From Silene conica (lineage: Eukaryota > Streptophyta > Magnoliopsida > Caryophyllales > Caryophyllaceae), in assembly GCA_029255685.2 (NCBI GenBank), contig CM055313.2, positions 77,168,641 through 77,232,640 of the forward strand: 64,000 nucleotides of DNA, read 5' to 3'. Numbering within the stretch: position 1 is the stretch's first letter; each line of letters starts with the position of its first letter. Of the stretch, positions 10,801 to 21,039 are shown in pieces. A program made the position numbers and the translations under genes. The notes under the pieces are model-generated. The model was not told the origin of the DNA, made no database searches, and saw only the letters and a program-made list of their open reading frames with translations.

Positions 10801-12580
10801 AATTTTAGAAAAAAAAATTGCAACCTAAAAGAGTAATCTTAGCAAAAAATAATAATTCAAAAAGGAAGTAATTTTAAAAATGTGAATTTAGAAAGTAAAA
10901 TCTAATTAGCTCTTTTTTTCATTGAAGAGGTAATATTTTTATTCAAAGCCAATTTCTTAAATATTTAGGAAAGACAGTGAAAGTAGGACAATAAAAGGGG
11001 AACGAAAGGAATACTTCGTGACATACAGGATCTAACATTTAACTTAGCGTTTTTCCATATGGTACCCTTGTATTTTTTCGAATTGTGATCACTTTTAAAA
11101 ATAGGTCATTTTTTAAACAAAAAAATAGTCAAAATTTAATCAAAAGTGGTCACTACTTATTAAAATGTGATTTGTGTTCAAACTTATGCACGTATAGATA
11201 TTTACGAAATGCAATGATCGAGTATCAACCAACGTACAAAATGCAAATGACAACAAGTGATTGAGACAAATGGAGCAGTTTGGTATTCTAAGAACTACTC
11301 GTATTTACTAAATTTAGGGATACTAATAATGATGTTTTTAAAAAACAAAGAGTATCACATAAAATTCGAAAAAACGGATACTAATGATGTTTTTGAAAAA
11401 CAAGAAATATCACTTAGAATTCGGAAAAACACAAGTGTATCATAGAGAAAAAACAACCCAACTTATGTTGATCATTACCCAAAAGACCTTAGTGGTTATA
11501 TGTGGGTAATGTATGGGTAACAATGACCCAAGTTTGAATTCCCAACACCGTATTATAATGTCTTTGTGACTTATTTCAACACCAAAAGAAAACTTATGCA
11601 AGTATGGAATTTGTACAGGTAAGTGTAGCAGGGTACACAGCAGGACAACGAGCAAAGCATGTACCTCGAGGAAAATATGTAGCAGGAGGTTCGATATTGA
11701 TTGGAACATCAGTGACAATGTTATTACTTGTTCTTCTTGATGTATTTCCATTCACACCGAGGTATATTATCCCTGTTGCTGGTATGATGGTCGGTAATGC
11801 TATGACTACTACTGGTGTCACCATGAAGCGACTTCGAGACGACATCAAAACTCAGATGAACCTGGTACATACCTTCTTTCTTCTTCCTTCCATTTATTCA
11901 ACATCATTACTTGGCTTAACAGTGAACAGAATGATGCATCATTGAACCTGACTAAGTACTGTCGCGGACTTTCTTCGACCCATAAAATAACTGAGCACAG
12001 TTCAGTCAATTAAGCCGGAAAAAAATAGGGCCTTAAAAAGGCTCGTAACTCATAAGTCATAAGACTCATAACCAAAATGAACCCCTATCCAAATCGATCC
12101 AAATTTTTAGTGACCATACCGGATGACCCTTGAACAACAATTCAAAGTAGACTCAAAATCCAAAATGATCCGCCATGCCAATTGCCAAGACAGGACTTTC
12201 CACCATTAGATTGTATAAACTACAATCAAAATACATGGTCTGATGGTCATGATTTTATTCGATAGGTTGAAACAGCTCTAGCTTTGGGAGCAACACCGCG
12301 ACAAGCAACAATTGAACAAGTAAAAAGATCATTGGTGATAGCACTTTCACCGGTATTGGATAATGCGAAAACTGTAGGCTTAATATCACTTCCAGGAGCC
12401 ATGACTGGTATGATTATGGGAGGAGCTTCACCACTTGAAGCTATCCAACTCCAAATTGTAGTCATGAACATGTTACTTGGAGCATCCACTTTTAGTTGTA
12501 TCATATCAACCTATTTATCTTGGCCTAATTTCTTCACCAAAACTTACCAATTAGAAGTCCATGTTTTCTCCTCGGATTGA
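1853..12580 (+). CDS. ALS3: ALS3/STAR2-like ABC transporter membrane subunit (UPF0014 family), three exons
   Basis: Three exons join in frame: 1853-2107 (85 codons), 11619-11864 (82) and 12266-12580 (104 plus stop), giving 271 aa, close to the family's usual ~270. Splice sites are canonical (gttagt donor after ATG; acag acceptor; gtacat donor; atag acceptor). Recognisable family blocks in order are GMLKPVAALAVVVLAV, RAFLQLSIIGFVLQFIF, SVAGYTAGQRAKHVPRGKY, GMMVGNAMTTTGVTMK, LGATPRQA and LPGAMTGMIMGGASPLEAI. The chain is very hydrophobic, with several membrane helices. Characterised plant relatives (ALS3, STAR2) are membrane subunits that pair with the ATPase STAR1 and are needed for aluminium tolerance and root phosphate responses. 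Odd points are a 9.5 kb transposon-filled first intron and a tryptophan-rich N-terminus from a coding hexanucleotide repeat. Either of two adjacent ATGs (1853, 1856) could start translation. Family assignment is strong; retained function is inferred from the intact frame. Confidence 0.93.
2471..2532 (+). repeat. Imperfectly spaced 27-bp direct duplication
   Basis: A 27-bp unit starting TATAAAGTGAAAAATG occurs at 2471-2497 and again at 2506-2532, with an 8-bp spacer. It lies in intron 1 of the ALS3-like gene and has no known role. Confidence 0.85.
2967..3211. mobile_element. Stowaway-like MITE (Tc1/mariner type)
   Basis: The 245-bp element begins CTCCCTTT and ends AGGAGGGAG, so both ends carry the CTCCCT terminal motif of Stowaway elements. 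TA dinucleotides flank it at 2965-2966 and 3212-3213, as expected for a TA target duplication. It has no coding capacity. The inner inverted repeats are degraded. Confidence 0.72.
3422..3977 (-). repeat. 3' LTR of the gypsy element
   Basis: This 556-bp LTR has TG...CA ends and is nearly identical to 8345-8899. The integrase reading frame continues about 150 nt into it, stopping at 3824. Confidence 0.95.
3824..5248 (-). pseudogene. gypsy integrase, extending into the 3' LTR
   Basis: The frame has the HHCC zinc finger (HGGGLAGHFGVAKTL ... CVTCIMAKSS), the catalytic core with D (VVMDFIVALP), D (IVSDRDSKFLS) and E (PQTDGQTEVTNR), and a C-terminal region with GDLVWVHLRKERFPSKRKNK, INDNAYKVELPGDYGV and FNVGDLAPY. 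That C-terminal block looks like those of the chromovirus CRM/Reina group. The last ~50 residues are encoded inside the 3' LTR, as described for CRM-type elements. Upstream continuity with RNase H is broken by the 23-bp duplication. Confidence 0.9.
3978..3992 (-). other. Polypurine tract of the gypsy element
   Basis: Read on the minus strand this is a purine run (AAAGGGGGAGGAGA) directly before the TG of the 3' LTR, the usual plus-strand priming site. The same bases encode a short Gly-rich stretch of the polyprotein. Confidence 0.85.
5215..6213 (-). pseudogene. gypsy reverse transcriptase C-terminal part and RNase H
   Basis: This frame carries the RT catalytic box VVYLDDILIFS, the thumb region (FLGYVVSKDGVSVDPSKIEAI), and RNase H with FEVECDASGVGIGVVL, YDKEFYAIVQALRHW and LHSDHESLKYI. 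It ends near 5290 in a run of frameshifted residues caused by a tandem 23-bp duplication at about 5240-5290. Integrase follows in another frame. These enzymes copy element RNA into DNA and remove the RNA strand. Confidence 0.92.
6056..7336 (-). pseudogene. gypsy protease and first half of reverse transcriptase
   Basis: This 426-aa frame contains a retropepsin-like active-site motif IIDGGSCTNVAS (DGG where many families have DSG/DTG) at about residue 70, then a reverse transcriptase start: [26 protein letters not shown], followed by KIDLRSGYHQIRM and [21 protein letters not shown]. The frame is lost just before the YLDD catalytic box, which continues in the overlapping frame 5215-6213, so a frameshift lies between about 6056 and 6213. 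Gag lies upstream in a third frame. Confidence 0.9.
7389..8217 (-). pseudogene. gypsy gag: capsid region and zinc knuckle
   Basis: An ATG at 8217 opens a 236-aa frame with a Ty3/gypsy capsid-type domain: a WERKIERMF-like block near residue 55, LWFEGLK near 92, then SWEVLKGKLRSRY and EYIDEFENL. It ends at 7507. A CCHC zinc knuckle (CFKCQGFGHYQISC) follows at about 7389-7430 in a different frame, so one or more frameshifts separate capsid from nucleocapsid. Gag would form the cytoplasmic particle that packages element RNA. The 5' LTR and primer binding site lie just upstream. Confidence 0.88.
8329..8340 (-). other. Primer binding site (tRNA-iMet type) of the gypsy element
   Basis: The minus strand reads TGGTATCAGAGC, the standard plant retrotransposon primer binding site complementary to initiator-Met tRNA. 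It lies 4 bases inside the 5' LTR edge at 8345. Confidence 0.93.
8345..8899 (-). repeat. 5' LTR of the gypsy element
   Basis: This 555-bp LTR has TG...CA ends and pairs with 3422-3977. It should carry the element's promoter, read leftwards. Confidence 0.95.
9725..10053. mobile_element. 329-bp MITE with 8-bp target duplication
   Basis: It starts CTAGGTAGCAC and ends GTGCTACCTAG, a perfect 11-bp inverted repeat. The 8-bp sequence GTACTCTC flanks it on both sides (9717-9724 and 10054-10061). Inside are CGTGTCCGACAC/GTGTCCGTGTCC-type repeats, again in inverted relation. It has no ORF. The 8-bp duplication allows a hAT or Mutator-like origin; I cannot separate these. Confidence 0.82.
10556..10906. 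mobile_element. Foldback-type MITE
   Basis: The left arm, starting TAATTAGATTTTAC, is the imperfect reverse complement of the right arm ending near 10906. The similarity (including CACATTTTTAAAA) runs across most of both halves, so the ~350 bp could fold into one long hairpin. I did not find a clear target duplication. ORFs here are shadows of low-complexity sequence. Confidence 0.55.
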
Positions 12581-12847
12581 TGCTGTAATGATGTTTCGAT
12601 AAACTTTAGTTATATTTGTCATCATTTTTCTGTGGATGGTGTCTAAAATGGAACATGCGAGATTACAGTTAGTCTTATGTACGACTGTTAATTTACTATT
12701 CCGTGTTAGTGTATTAGATGAGGTGAATGACAATGACACCGGTTCTATAGGCAAGAGTTGGGCTTAGCTTATTGATCCTGGTTGTATATACATATGATTA
12801 CAAGGACAGCTATCTTAACTATAATCTATACACTGTTTTTAGTTGAC
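12581..12847. other. Spacer between convergent ALS3-like and P450-1 genes
   Basis: This stretch should contain the 3' UTRs and polyadenylation signals of both genes, which point towards each other. I see no further gene or repeat. Confidence 0.6.
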
Positions 12848-14489
12848 CTAATTATTTGAATATGGCGTCGGAATAGCCACAAGAGGATCTTGCCTGCGCA
12901 ACGTGATGGCAAAACTTTCAGACATGAAAGAATCTTTATTTACCTCACCAGGCAATGACCAATTGAATTGGCCAACAAGATTAGCTAACACGAGCTCCGC
13001 TTCAACATTAGCAAAAGCAACCCCAGGGCAGCCTCGCCTGCCTGCACCGAACGGAATGAATTCAAAGTCATTTCCTGAATAGTTGATGAATCGCTCTGGT
13101 CGGAACTCCTCTGGCTCATTCCAATAGGCTGGGTGTCGTTGTATAGCCCAAGCATTGATGATAATTTGTGTCCCGGCAGGAATATCATAGTTTTGGACAT
13201 GTGCATCTTGTGAAGATTCTCTTAGTACTAGAAAGGGAAATGGAGGATGTAGCCTTAGGGCCTCCTTGATCACAGCCTTTAAGTACACCATGTCCTTCAA
13301 ATCATTCTCGTCAATGAGGGTTTTCCTTCGGAGAAAACCCCTCAGTTCTTCTTGCAGCTTCTTCAATACCAAAGGGTGGATAAGCAGCTCTGACATTGTC
13401 CATTCAAGTAAGGTCGCACTTGTCTCTATTCCTGCGGCAACCATATCCTGCGCAGGGAATACAAAATTAACAACTTGAAACTCAAACTATAAAGGGGGAT
13501 TGATAAAATCGACACAACCTCCAATATGTAAATTAGCTACCTAAAATGAAACTAAAATTCACGATTTCATTTACCATAAGAAGTGCTTTAACCGTGTCCT
13601 CATCAATAGTTGAATCATTTCTGTGAATTTCAAGCAGCACGTCTACCATGTCCCGACTTCTATCTCCTTTGCTACGTTCATCTTCAATCCCGTTTATATG
13701 CTCCTCAATTCTCTTATGAATGAACGATTTCAGTAATCTGGCAACTTTCCTTGCCTTGAAAAACACCCCAGTAAATTCATCAATCCAACCCAACCAAGGT
13801 ATAAAATTTCCGACACTGAATGACGCATGTACCTCAGAAAATTCTCTCAAAAGCCCTCCAAAATTCTCTTCTTCATAATTTTTCCCCCCGAAGGACACCC
13901 TGAACATCACATCACTCGCTATCTTCGTGAAACTGTCGGACAAATTTAGTGGCGCATTGGGCTTCGACTTCTCGATACTTTCAACCATGAGCTCAACTTC
14001 CTCTTCCCTGATTCTTCTGAAGGAACGAACTTTCTTACTGCTTAGCATATTCAAGACACAAATACTCTTAATCTTCCTCCAATGCTCTCCATACTTGCCA
14101 AAAACCAAGTCCTTCCCATCATAGAGGAGCAAGAAACCGATCTTAGAGTAAGGTCGGTTTGCAAAGGTAGTGTCATGGGTTTTCATGATTTCCTCTGCTC
14201 CAATAGCAGATGACACAACAAGAGTAGGATTGCTGCCAAGGTGGAGCAACATAAGGTCTCCATAACGTTCCGATAAGGATTGTAAGGAGCGATGTGGGAG
14301 TGTGCCGCGCTGGAGAAGGCTGCCTATGATGGGTAGCTTTGGTGGCGATGGCAATTTCGTGTTTTTGGTTGTGATGGTGGTGGTGTATAGGCGTTTGTAG
14401 AATATAAATATGACGCTTAGGAATGAAAGAAAAGCTAGTTGATGAAAAGGGAGTTTATCTAAGAATTGTACTACTACCATATTTTCCAT
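12848..14489 (-). CDS. Cytochrome P450, CYP71-type (P450-1)
   Basis: Two exons, 14489-13575 (305 codons) and 13447-12848 (199 codons plus stop), make a 504-aa protein, the normal length. A 127-nt GT-AG intron lies just before the I-helix, the conserved CYP71-clan position. Visible motifs are an N-terminal membrane anchor (residues ~15-32), a proline-rich hinge (LPSPPKLPIIG), the I-helix AGIETSATLLEW, the K-helix EALRLHPP (ExxR), FRPERF, and the heme loop FIPFGAGRRGCPG with its cysteine ligand. The enzyme would sit on the ER membrane and use NADPH-P450 reductase for mono-oxygenation, probably in specialised metabolism; the substrate cannot be read from sequence. The ATG at 14489 fits the anchor and the paralogue at 52641-54265. 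Confidence 0.95.
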
Positions 14490-15134
14490 TTATCTGGTAT
14501 AAGCTCTTGAATTACCTGTACGGAGTATTTATAGGCACAAATTCTTATTGAAGACGAGCACTATCCGTTGCAAGCTATATAACTGTTTTTTCAAAATATG
14601 CTGGCAACATCGATTAGGTCAGGTTTTCTCGGCCTCGTATTTATTTCATCATCATTACAATCGGTTGAGTTTGATGGAGTTACATTGAAAAGGCTATACT
14701 TACCTAGTTAGACATTTACAGCAAGTGTATGAGATTCTCATTTATTATCTCCCGGTTATATACTCGTATTTCTGTCTTTTGAATAATTGACAACTTGATA
14801 TTTGTAAAAACTCAAATAATACGTTGAAAATATTGGCACAAATTGCGCTTATATATAATGAGGTCAGAAAATCACGGCCTAGGCCAACTAAATTGTGATG
14901 CGCCATTCAAAGCGAGTCCTTTATACAAATAGTATATATGTCTGGTTGGAAGTGAAGTTGAATATATTCTCTTGTCAAAACAATCATTGTCACTGACTTA
15001 TATTCATAGGATTAGCTAATTGACAGTTAACTCTAGTCAAGTGTCATGGTTAGTTTAGAATAGCATAACTAACTTTGGTCATTGAGCTTAGTTAATTAGT
15101 CAACTTGTATATAATGATTGTAACTAATTTTGTT
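14490..15134. promoter_or_regulatory. 5' flank of P450-1, duplicated upstream of P450-3
   Basis: The first few hundred bases match the 5' flank of P450-3 at about 54324-54760 (shared blocks CTGGCAACATC, GGTCAGGTT and ATATCACGGCC-like). Promoter and upstream DNA were therefore duplicated with the gene. Past ~14950 the sequence leads into a copia gag remnant and may include its degraded LTR or leader. Confidence 0.55.
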
Positions 15135-16540
15135 ATGGATCTTTTCAATGGAACTAATTTTGTTCACTGCAAACGTGAGGTATATCTGGCCTTGCTATCA
15201 AAGAACAAGGAAGGTTTTGTTGACGGTTCTTTCCACAAACCTGATCCAAAGGATAAGTCATAAGCAATGGGTGCGCTGTGATATAATGGTCTCTAAATGG
15301 ATTTCCTTAGCTATTATTTATGAAATTCGAGAGGCTCAGTTGTACACTCCCGGCACCAAAGAGTTATGGTCAAAGCTGAATGATCGTTATGGTCAAACTA
15401 ATGGCCTTGAGATCTATCAGTTGAAGAAAGAGCTTGGTGAAATCAAACAGGATAACACATCTCTTGTGGATTATTACATCAAGATGAAGAGATCATGGGA
15501 GAGTATTGGTTCCCTTGATCTTATTCACTTATGCACGTGTAGTGCTCTAGATCAATGTTCTTGTGCTCTTCTCAAAAGGATTGTGGATAGAGAATGTATT
15601 TCGAAGTTAAAATTTATTTCCCCATGGGTCTGAATTCATCCTATGAGAGTGTTAAAACCACTGTTCTTACAATGGAGCCTCTACCTTTTATCAACAAAGA
15701 ACTATCCTTGCCGCACAAGGTTGAGCGCCAAAAACAGATCACTGATGTTGTGCTTATACCTGTGCGAAGAAGAAGAATGTCTGGAAAAAGCAGAAGTTGA
15801 ATGATAATGTTGATCCTGAAGAAGAGGTCAAAGTTTGTTCTTACTGTCATAATACTAATCATACCAGATAGGAATGCTATCAATTAAAGCCATGCGCTTT
15901 CTGTGGGAAACAAGGTCATATTCAGGATATCTGCTATCAGTATAAAGCATTTCTTGGGAACAACAAAGGGAATGGCAAGGGCAAACCTAAAGTTGTATCT
16001 CAGTCCAAAGGCTCTTCCAAGAATGTCAACCAAAGAGGTGCACATAATGTGGATGCCATTACCAGTCCTCCAGATACATTTCAGTCTGATACATCACTTG
16101 ATGATGGTGGCTCTTCTTCTCACCAATCCTTTGATCAAGATATGATAGAATACTTAATTGATGCGGTCATGAACAAGGTTTTACAAGTTATATGCACATG
16201 GGGACAACTAATAATTCTGCGAACTTTGTATCAACCAGTTTTGTAGGTAAAATAACTTCATCTGTTGCCAATTCTGTTGCTTATTCTATTATGAAGTCTG
16301 GTTGGATCATTGATAGGGGGCATCTGATCACATAGCCTTTAATAGAACATTGTTACATGACATAAGACCACTATCTAAGCCAATTTTTGTTAGGTTACCA
16401 GATGGAAATATCAAGATTGTTCATGAGTTAGGAACAACTTATCTGACTCCTGAAATCAAACTCAAAAACATTTTTCTATCTGATGAGGGGTTTTGCCGTC
16501 ACTACCCACATGCAAAAATAATTTATAAAACTCGAAACAA
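15135..16540 (+). pseudogene. Ty1/copia gag-protease remnant
   Basis: From the ATG at 15135 the sequence encodes a copia-type gag in broken frames. It starts with a NGTNFVHCKREVYLALLS-like block (cysteine where tryptophan is usual), then LWSKLNDRYGQTNGLEIYQL and KKELGEIKQDNTSLVDYY, a CCHC-like region (FCGKQGHIQDICYQ near 15900), and a protease-like GWIIDRGASDHI around 16300 where serine of DSG is replaced. An early TAA follows the DPKDKS codons and several frameshifts follow. Integrase and reverse transcriptase are missing. It is a dead fragment. Confidence 0.85.
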
Positions 16541-16545
16541 GTAGT

Positions 16546-16745
16546 ACTTAAGTCGGGGTCGAACAGAAAGATGGTGGAGATTTATGTTTAGTTACGTTCT
16601 CGTCTAAGTCTAGTCGGGATAAAAAGGTAAGTTGATTAATTGCGATTAAACTAAACGGATGAAAAGTAAACTAGAAGATATATCAATTAAAAGATACTAG
16701 GGTGTCGGGGTTATTATGAAGGGTGATAACAAAACATGCAAAAGG
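16546..16745. other. Unassigned AT-rich spacer
   Basis: Between the gag remnant and the next LTR I see no gene, clear repeat boundary or known motif. Confidence 0.4.
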
Positions 16746-17437
16746 TGTTGGAAAATGTGTCCTCAACAATAGTGCGATCACGTAATTAAATCTCATGACG
16801 AGAATATGCAAGGGATGATCCGAAATTATATAATTAACTGATCAACATTAATCGGTAATGATTGGCTGACTAGAGTTTGACATTACTGTCGTATGACGGT
16901 GGTGGTCAGTTGATCCCTTTAGGTCACACCTATAGGACAATCCCCTTAATTGATGTTTTGACCAATTGTATAAGATACGAGTTGATCAAATTCCTTAAAA
17001 TCAAATATCGAGAAATCAGAGGTTGAATCTTACTGTAAGATTTATATTTGAAATTGAAACGTGTCAATTATCAAATATTAATTGATATTTATGAAATATC
17101 GAAACTAGAATGAGAAAGGTTCATGGTTATAACAAACGTTGTATATCGTATTGACGATTATTATAATAACCATATTTTGGGATGGTAATTATGAATTACT
17201 AAATTAATTTGTTAAATATGATTTAATTAATTTAGAAATAATATTTATTTGATAAATATGTATTTTTTAAATTAATACAACTGCATTATGTCACATAGGA
17301 TGTCACATGTCTTACAATTGTGCAACTTACAATTTGTAAAATGAAGTTCATTTTACATAAAATGAGTCGTGTAAGTGTATGTGTTATGGATTAATATTGT
17401 GATATTATTCCTTAAACATAATGATTAGTTTAGGCAT
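16746..17437 (+). repeat. Old copia-type LTR, left part (split by CACTA)
   Basis: It starts TGTTGGAAAATG and is a diverged relative, in opposite orientation, of the 998-bp LTRs at 37551-38548 and 45188-46185. A shared block covers TATGACGGTGGTGGTCA and GTCACACCTATAGGAC. The LTR stops at the CACTA insertion and resumes at 22280. Coding sequence for this family was not found next to it apart from the gag remnant upstream. Confidence 0.7.
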
Positions 17438-18059
17438 CACTACAACGATTCTTAAAACGGGCAACAGATTTTGTCAGTCGCCAAATACAAATTGGCCACT
17501 GAAATCAGTCGCCAAAGAGTAGTCGCAGACTTTAGTCGCCAAAAAAACTCGGGCGACTAATGTCAGTCGCCAAATTTGGCGACGGAATGGGTAACCGCCA
17601 TAAGAAGGAATTGGCGACGGAATGGGTAGTTGCCAAATTGGCGACTGAACAACAGGTAGTCGCCAAATTGGCGACTGAATTCAGTCGCCAATTCCTCCAT
17701 TCAGTCGCCAAATCCCCTCACTTTCCAGGGATTTTTGGTTGAGCTGCTCTGTTTTGGCGACTGAATTCAGTCGCCATTTAGATCGTTTCAGTCGCTAAAT
17801 TACCTGGGCGTTTTTCATGAAAATTCATTTTGTTCCTGCCAAATCCAATGCCCCTTCAATTCAATACACAATTCCCTGCAAACAGAAAGTAATAAACAAT
17901 TTGGTGACGAACACCCTTTGAAACAACGACCAAATCTCATTTATAGAAAAAGAGAACATTACCAAATTACAAGAACTCGTTAACTAAACTAATAAGTCTC
18001 CATGTTCGACAATTTTTCGTAAGTTACTAAACTAATTAAATACTTGAAATCGCATGCTA

Positions 18060-19685
18060 GCTCCACCACCGCCGCCATCCTTTTCACTTGGATCGTAAGG
18101 GTCTTCATTAAATGGCCGTGAACCGGGGTTGCAAGAGTAGAAATAGGTTTCCATGGCTTTGACACGTTCTCTCATCAACCGCATCTCCTCATTTGTTTCC
18201 GCATTTGCCGCTCTTTCTTCGTCAAGTTGCGATTGTAATTGACTTACAAGAGCCGGCTCGTAGGTTTGTCACGGCTCATATGAAAACCTTCTAGTCGGTT
18301 CCTTGAAAAACACACTATGAGCTTGTCCGGTTCCATATACCATCCCCTTCTTGTAACCATCCACCAATTTAAACCAAATTTCATTATCCGACCGGTCGGG
18401 GTGGGCCTCTTTCTCTGCCTCATATGCCTCATATAAAATAATATCATTACATTGTTGTTAGCATTAAGAAAACTATCATTAGTTCACCAAAAAATATCAT
18501 TATCAAAGTTAACAAAAAAACCATCATTAGTTGAGAGAAATTATCTTACATATAACTCCTTGTCTTTCGCCTTGATCCAAATTCTTCTCTGCGTCTTTTC
18601 GTTGACCTTGGAATGCGTGTCAAGGAAAAGTTCAGGGGCCGTCATCATCGTCTTCTTGCTGCTATCTTTCTTGCTGCTATCCTTCTTGCTGCTATCTTTC
18701 TTCTTCCCCCCTAAATAGGCAAAATTGTTAATTTAAGAAGTATATTCATTCAAAAAAGACGCGTGACAAAAGAAGTATATACATATTTGTAAACTTACAC
18801 TAAAAAGACGCGTAAAAAATGATCGTGATCCCCTGTGATGGGTAGACTCAACCTCTCCATCCTTCTTCCCTCCTCTTTTGTTGATCTTTTTTTCAGCGGA
18901 CGCAGCTTGGAACTTGGGAGTATCGCGGTGCTTCATGAGTTCCTGATATTTCTCACCTACAATTATGAATTATGTTATTAGTAATGAGATATTCATTCTT
19001 GTATTCAATAATACAAGTGACAAAACGTAACTAGTTCTATATATATATATACCTTTTAGATGCTCCGGTTCCTTCTTTCTTTTAGCAATCTTGTAGATAT
19101 AGTCCCGATATCTTGTTTTACCAACTTCGTGGTACCTCTGTAGGACGGATGCTTCATGTTCAGGAGCCCAATAAAAAGATTGCTACACAAAAAAAACATT
19201 AAATGTAATTAGTAGTTAGCTTAATATGTAAAAAAACAACGATATTAAGTATTATACTAAAGTAATTAAAAGGATTAATGCAATTACCCGATATGCATTG
19301 AACCATGCTTCTTTTTTAGCCATACTAGCTTTGGTCCAAGAAGTAGGCACATGACCTAACAAACTCTGCTTTGTGCTAGTAGTTACCCCTCGACGAGGAG
19401 TCTGATGTCTAAACCTGTAACAGAAATTGTTAATTATAACAAATCATTTTGTTACTAAAAAAAATGAATAATAAAAATATAATAAAGAATAATACTTGCC
19501 ATAATCCCGCCGGATCAAGTATAATCCGGCCATCCTGGGTGTACTGAATCTGTACACCGTCGTCCTCCCCCTCCACTTCAGGCTCGCTCTGTACCTCTTC
19601 TATTGGTTCCTCTTATTCAAGCACGGACGACGTATTAGCACGATTATTACCACCGCCTCGCTGTTTACCTCGACCTCCTGCCATC
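18060..19685 (-). pseudogene. CACTA TNPA-like accessory gene (plant transposase PF03004-like)
   Basis: Reading leftwards from an ATG at 19685, exon-like blocks with intron-like gaps encode: MAGGRGKQRGGGNNRA followed by an acidic part and DGRIILDPAGLW (19685-19497, with a TAA at about 19613); TPRRGVTTSTKQSLLGHVP and TKASMAKKEAWFNAYR (~19416-19288); FYWAPEHEASVLQRYHEVGK (~19183-19055); EKYQELMKHRDTP (~18959-18790); ELFLDTHSKVNEKTQRRIW (~18715-18545); and EIWFKLVDGYKKGMVYGTGQ (~18430-18240). This pattern matches the second gene of plant CACTA elements, proposed to bind subterminal repeats. The in-frame stop in the first block suggests decay. Exact exon edges are uncertain. Confidence 0.7.
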
Positions 19686-19690
19686 GACAA

Positions 19691-20228
19691 TCACATAAAT
19701 GGCATATTATGCTCACACTTCAAGGTTACTATCTTAGAGGCGGCTTGAAATAATGACATTCTGCTCCCTTCGTATAAAAGTTGTTCCGCAACTTTTAACA
19801 TGCCAAATAAAGCCTTTACTTGGGGATTTGGAGGTTGTTCTTCATTCATAGCTCGACGGTCGTCATTATTGAGAACATTATACTCCAAGGCATCAACAAT
19901 CATATCTCTATATGAGTTCTCATCAAGTTGTTGGATGTGAGGTTGTTCGTGAATTGGAGAATATACTTCCCATGAGAAATCTAATATAATAATTTGGACG
20001 AAACCCATTTGTATAGAGATGTTCTTGTACCCCAATGACATATAGGTATTTCATATTTCGACATTTGCTACAAGGACACCTAAGTTTCTTTTCTACCGAG
20101 TCATATTCATCTTGTTGCTTAGCAAATTCAATAAACTCGGCAACACCCTCTATAAACCTAGCATTAGAACGTCTCTTCTTAATATCTAACCCTCCATCAT
20201 ACATCCATGAACGTTCCAATCTCTTCAT
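19691..20228 (-). pseudogene. CACTA transposase (TNPD/TNP2) N-terminal fragment
   Basis: The ATG at 20228 opens a transposase-associated zinc-finger domain: RSWMYDGGLD, EFIEFAKQ, then RCPCSKCRNMKYL and HLYTNGFRPNYY. A frameshift moves reading to the frame of 20041-19691, where REM/EEQPNPQ-like and IVTLKCEHNMP blocks continue. Reading stops just where the catalytic transposase core would begin; the TNPA-like ATG follows within 10 bases. The core was therefore removed by an internal deletion. Confidence 0.82.
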
Positions 20229-20570
20229 TTTAATCTAAACAAAAACCCATAAAATAATTTTCAACAATAAAAATACATACATCTAAAATTACACACTCAC
20301 TTAAACAACCACAATCACATAATAATAACAATTTATCAACAACAATTTCCAATGTATACAATTAACCACAACCTAATAGGTTAAGACGGTCTTAATAAGC
20401 TACTATAATCTAACTAACATCCTAATAAGCTATTACAATCTAACTAACATCCTAATCGACTACTTTAATCTAATTAACTAACATCAATAAGGCTAACAAC
20501 ATCGTCTTATACAAACTTCATATAAACCCTAACCCACAATTATCTAATCAACATCGTAATTGGCTACTAA

Positions 20571-20793
20571 GGCCCTGTTCTTTCTGGCTTATTTTCAGCT
20601 CGTTTCAGTTCAGCTCAGCTCTATTCAGTTCAGTTCAGTTCAGTTCAGTTCAGTTCAGCTCAGTTCAGTTCAGCTCAGCTCCATTCAGTTCAGTTCAGTT
20701 CAGTTCAGTTCAGCTCAGTTCAGTTCAGTTCAGCTCCATTCAATTCAGTTCAGTTAAGTTCAACTCGACTTTATTAAGTTCATCCCACATTAC

Positions 20794-20824
<31 letters not shown>

Positions 20825-20962
20825 TTATTTTATTTTATTTATTAATTATTATTCTATTTATTATTATTAATTAATAATTATTATTATGATTAGTATTGTT
20901 GTTTTTGTTGTTGTCTTTATTATTCTTCATCTTATTATTATTTTATATATATTTTTATTGTT

Positions 20963-21039
<77 letters not shown>

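Larger units (their letters stand above)
2108..11618 (+). other. Intron 1 of the ALS3-like gene, carrying nested transposons
   Basis: The intron is 9,511 nt, bounded by GT (2108) and AG (11618). It holds a 27-bp tandem duplication, a Stowaway-like MITE (2967-3211), a Mutator-like element interrupted by a full gypsy element (3273-9447), a 329-bp MITE (9725-10053) and a foldback element (10556-10906). The stretches 9458-9724, 10062-10555 and 10907-11618 show nothing I recognise. The flanking exons are undamaged, so all insertions are confined to non-coding sequence. Confidence 0.9.

Noticed and set aside
20560-20757. 65-aa ORF of repeated SVQFSS residues
   Set aside because: It is only a translation of the CAGTT/CAGCT pentamer array of the PIF/Harbinger-type element.
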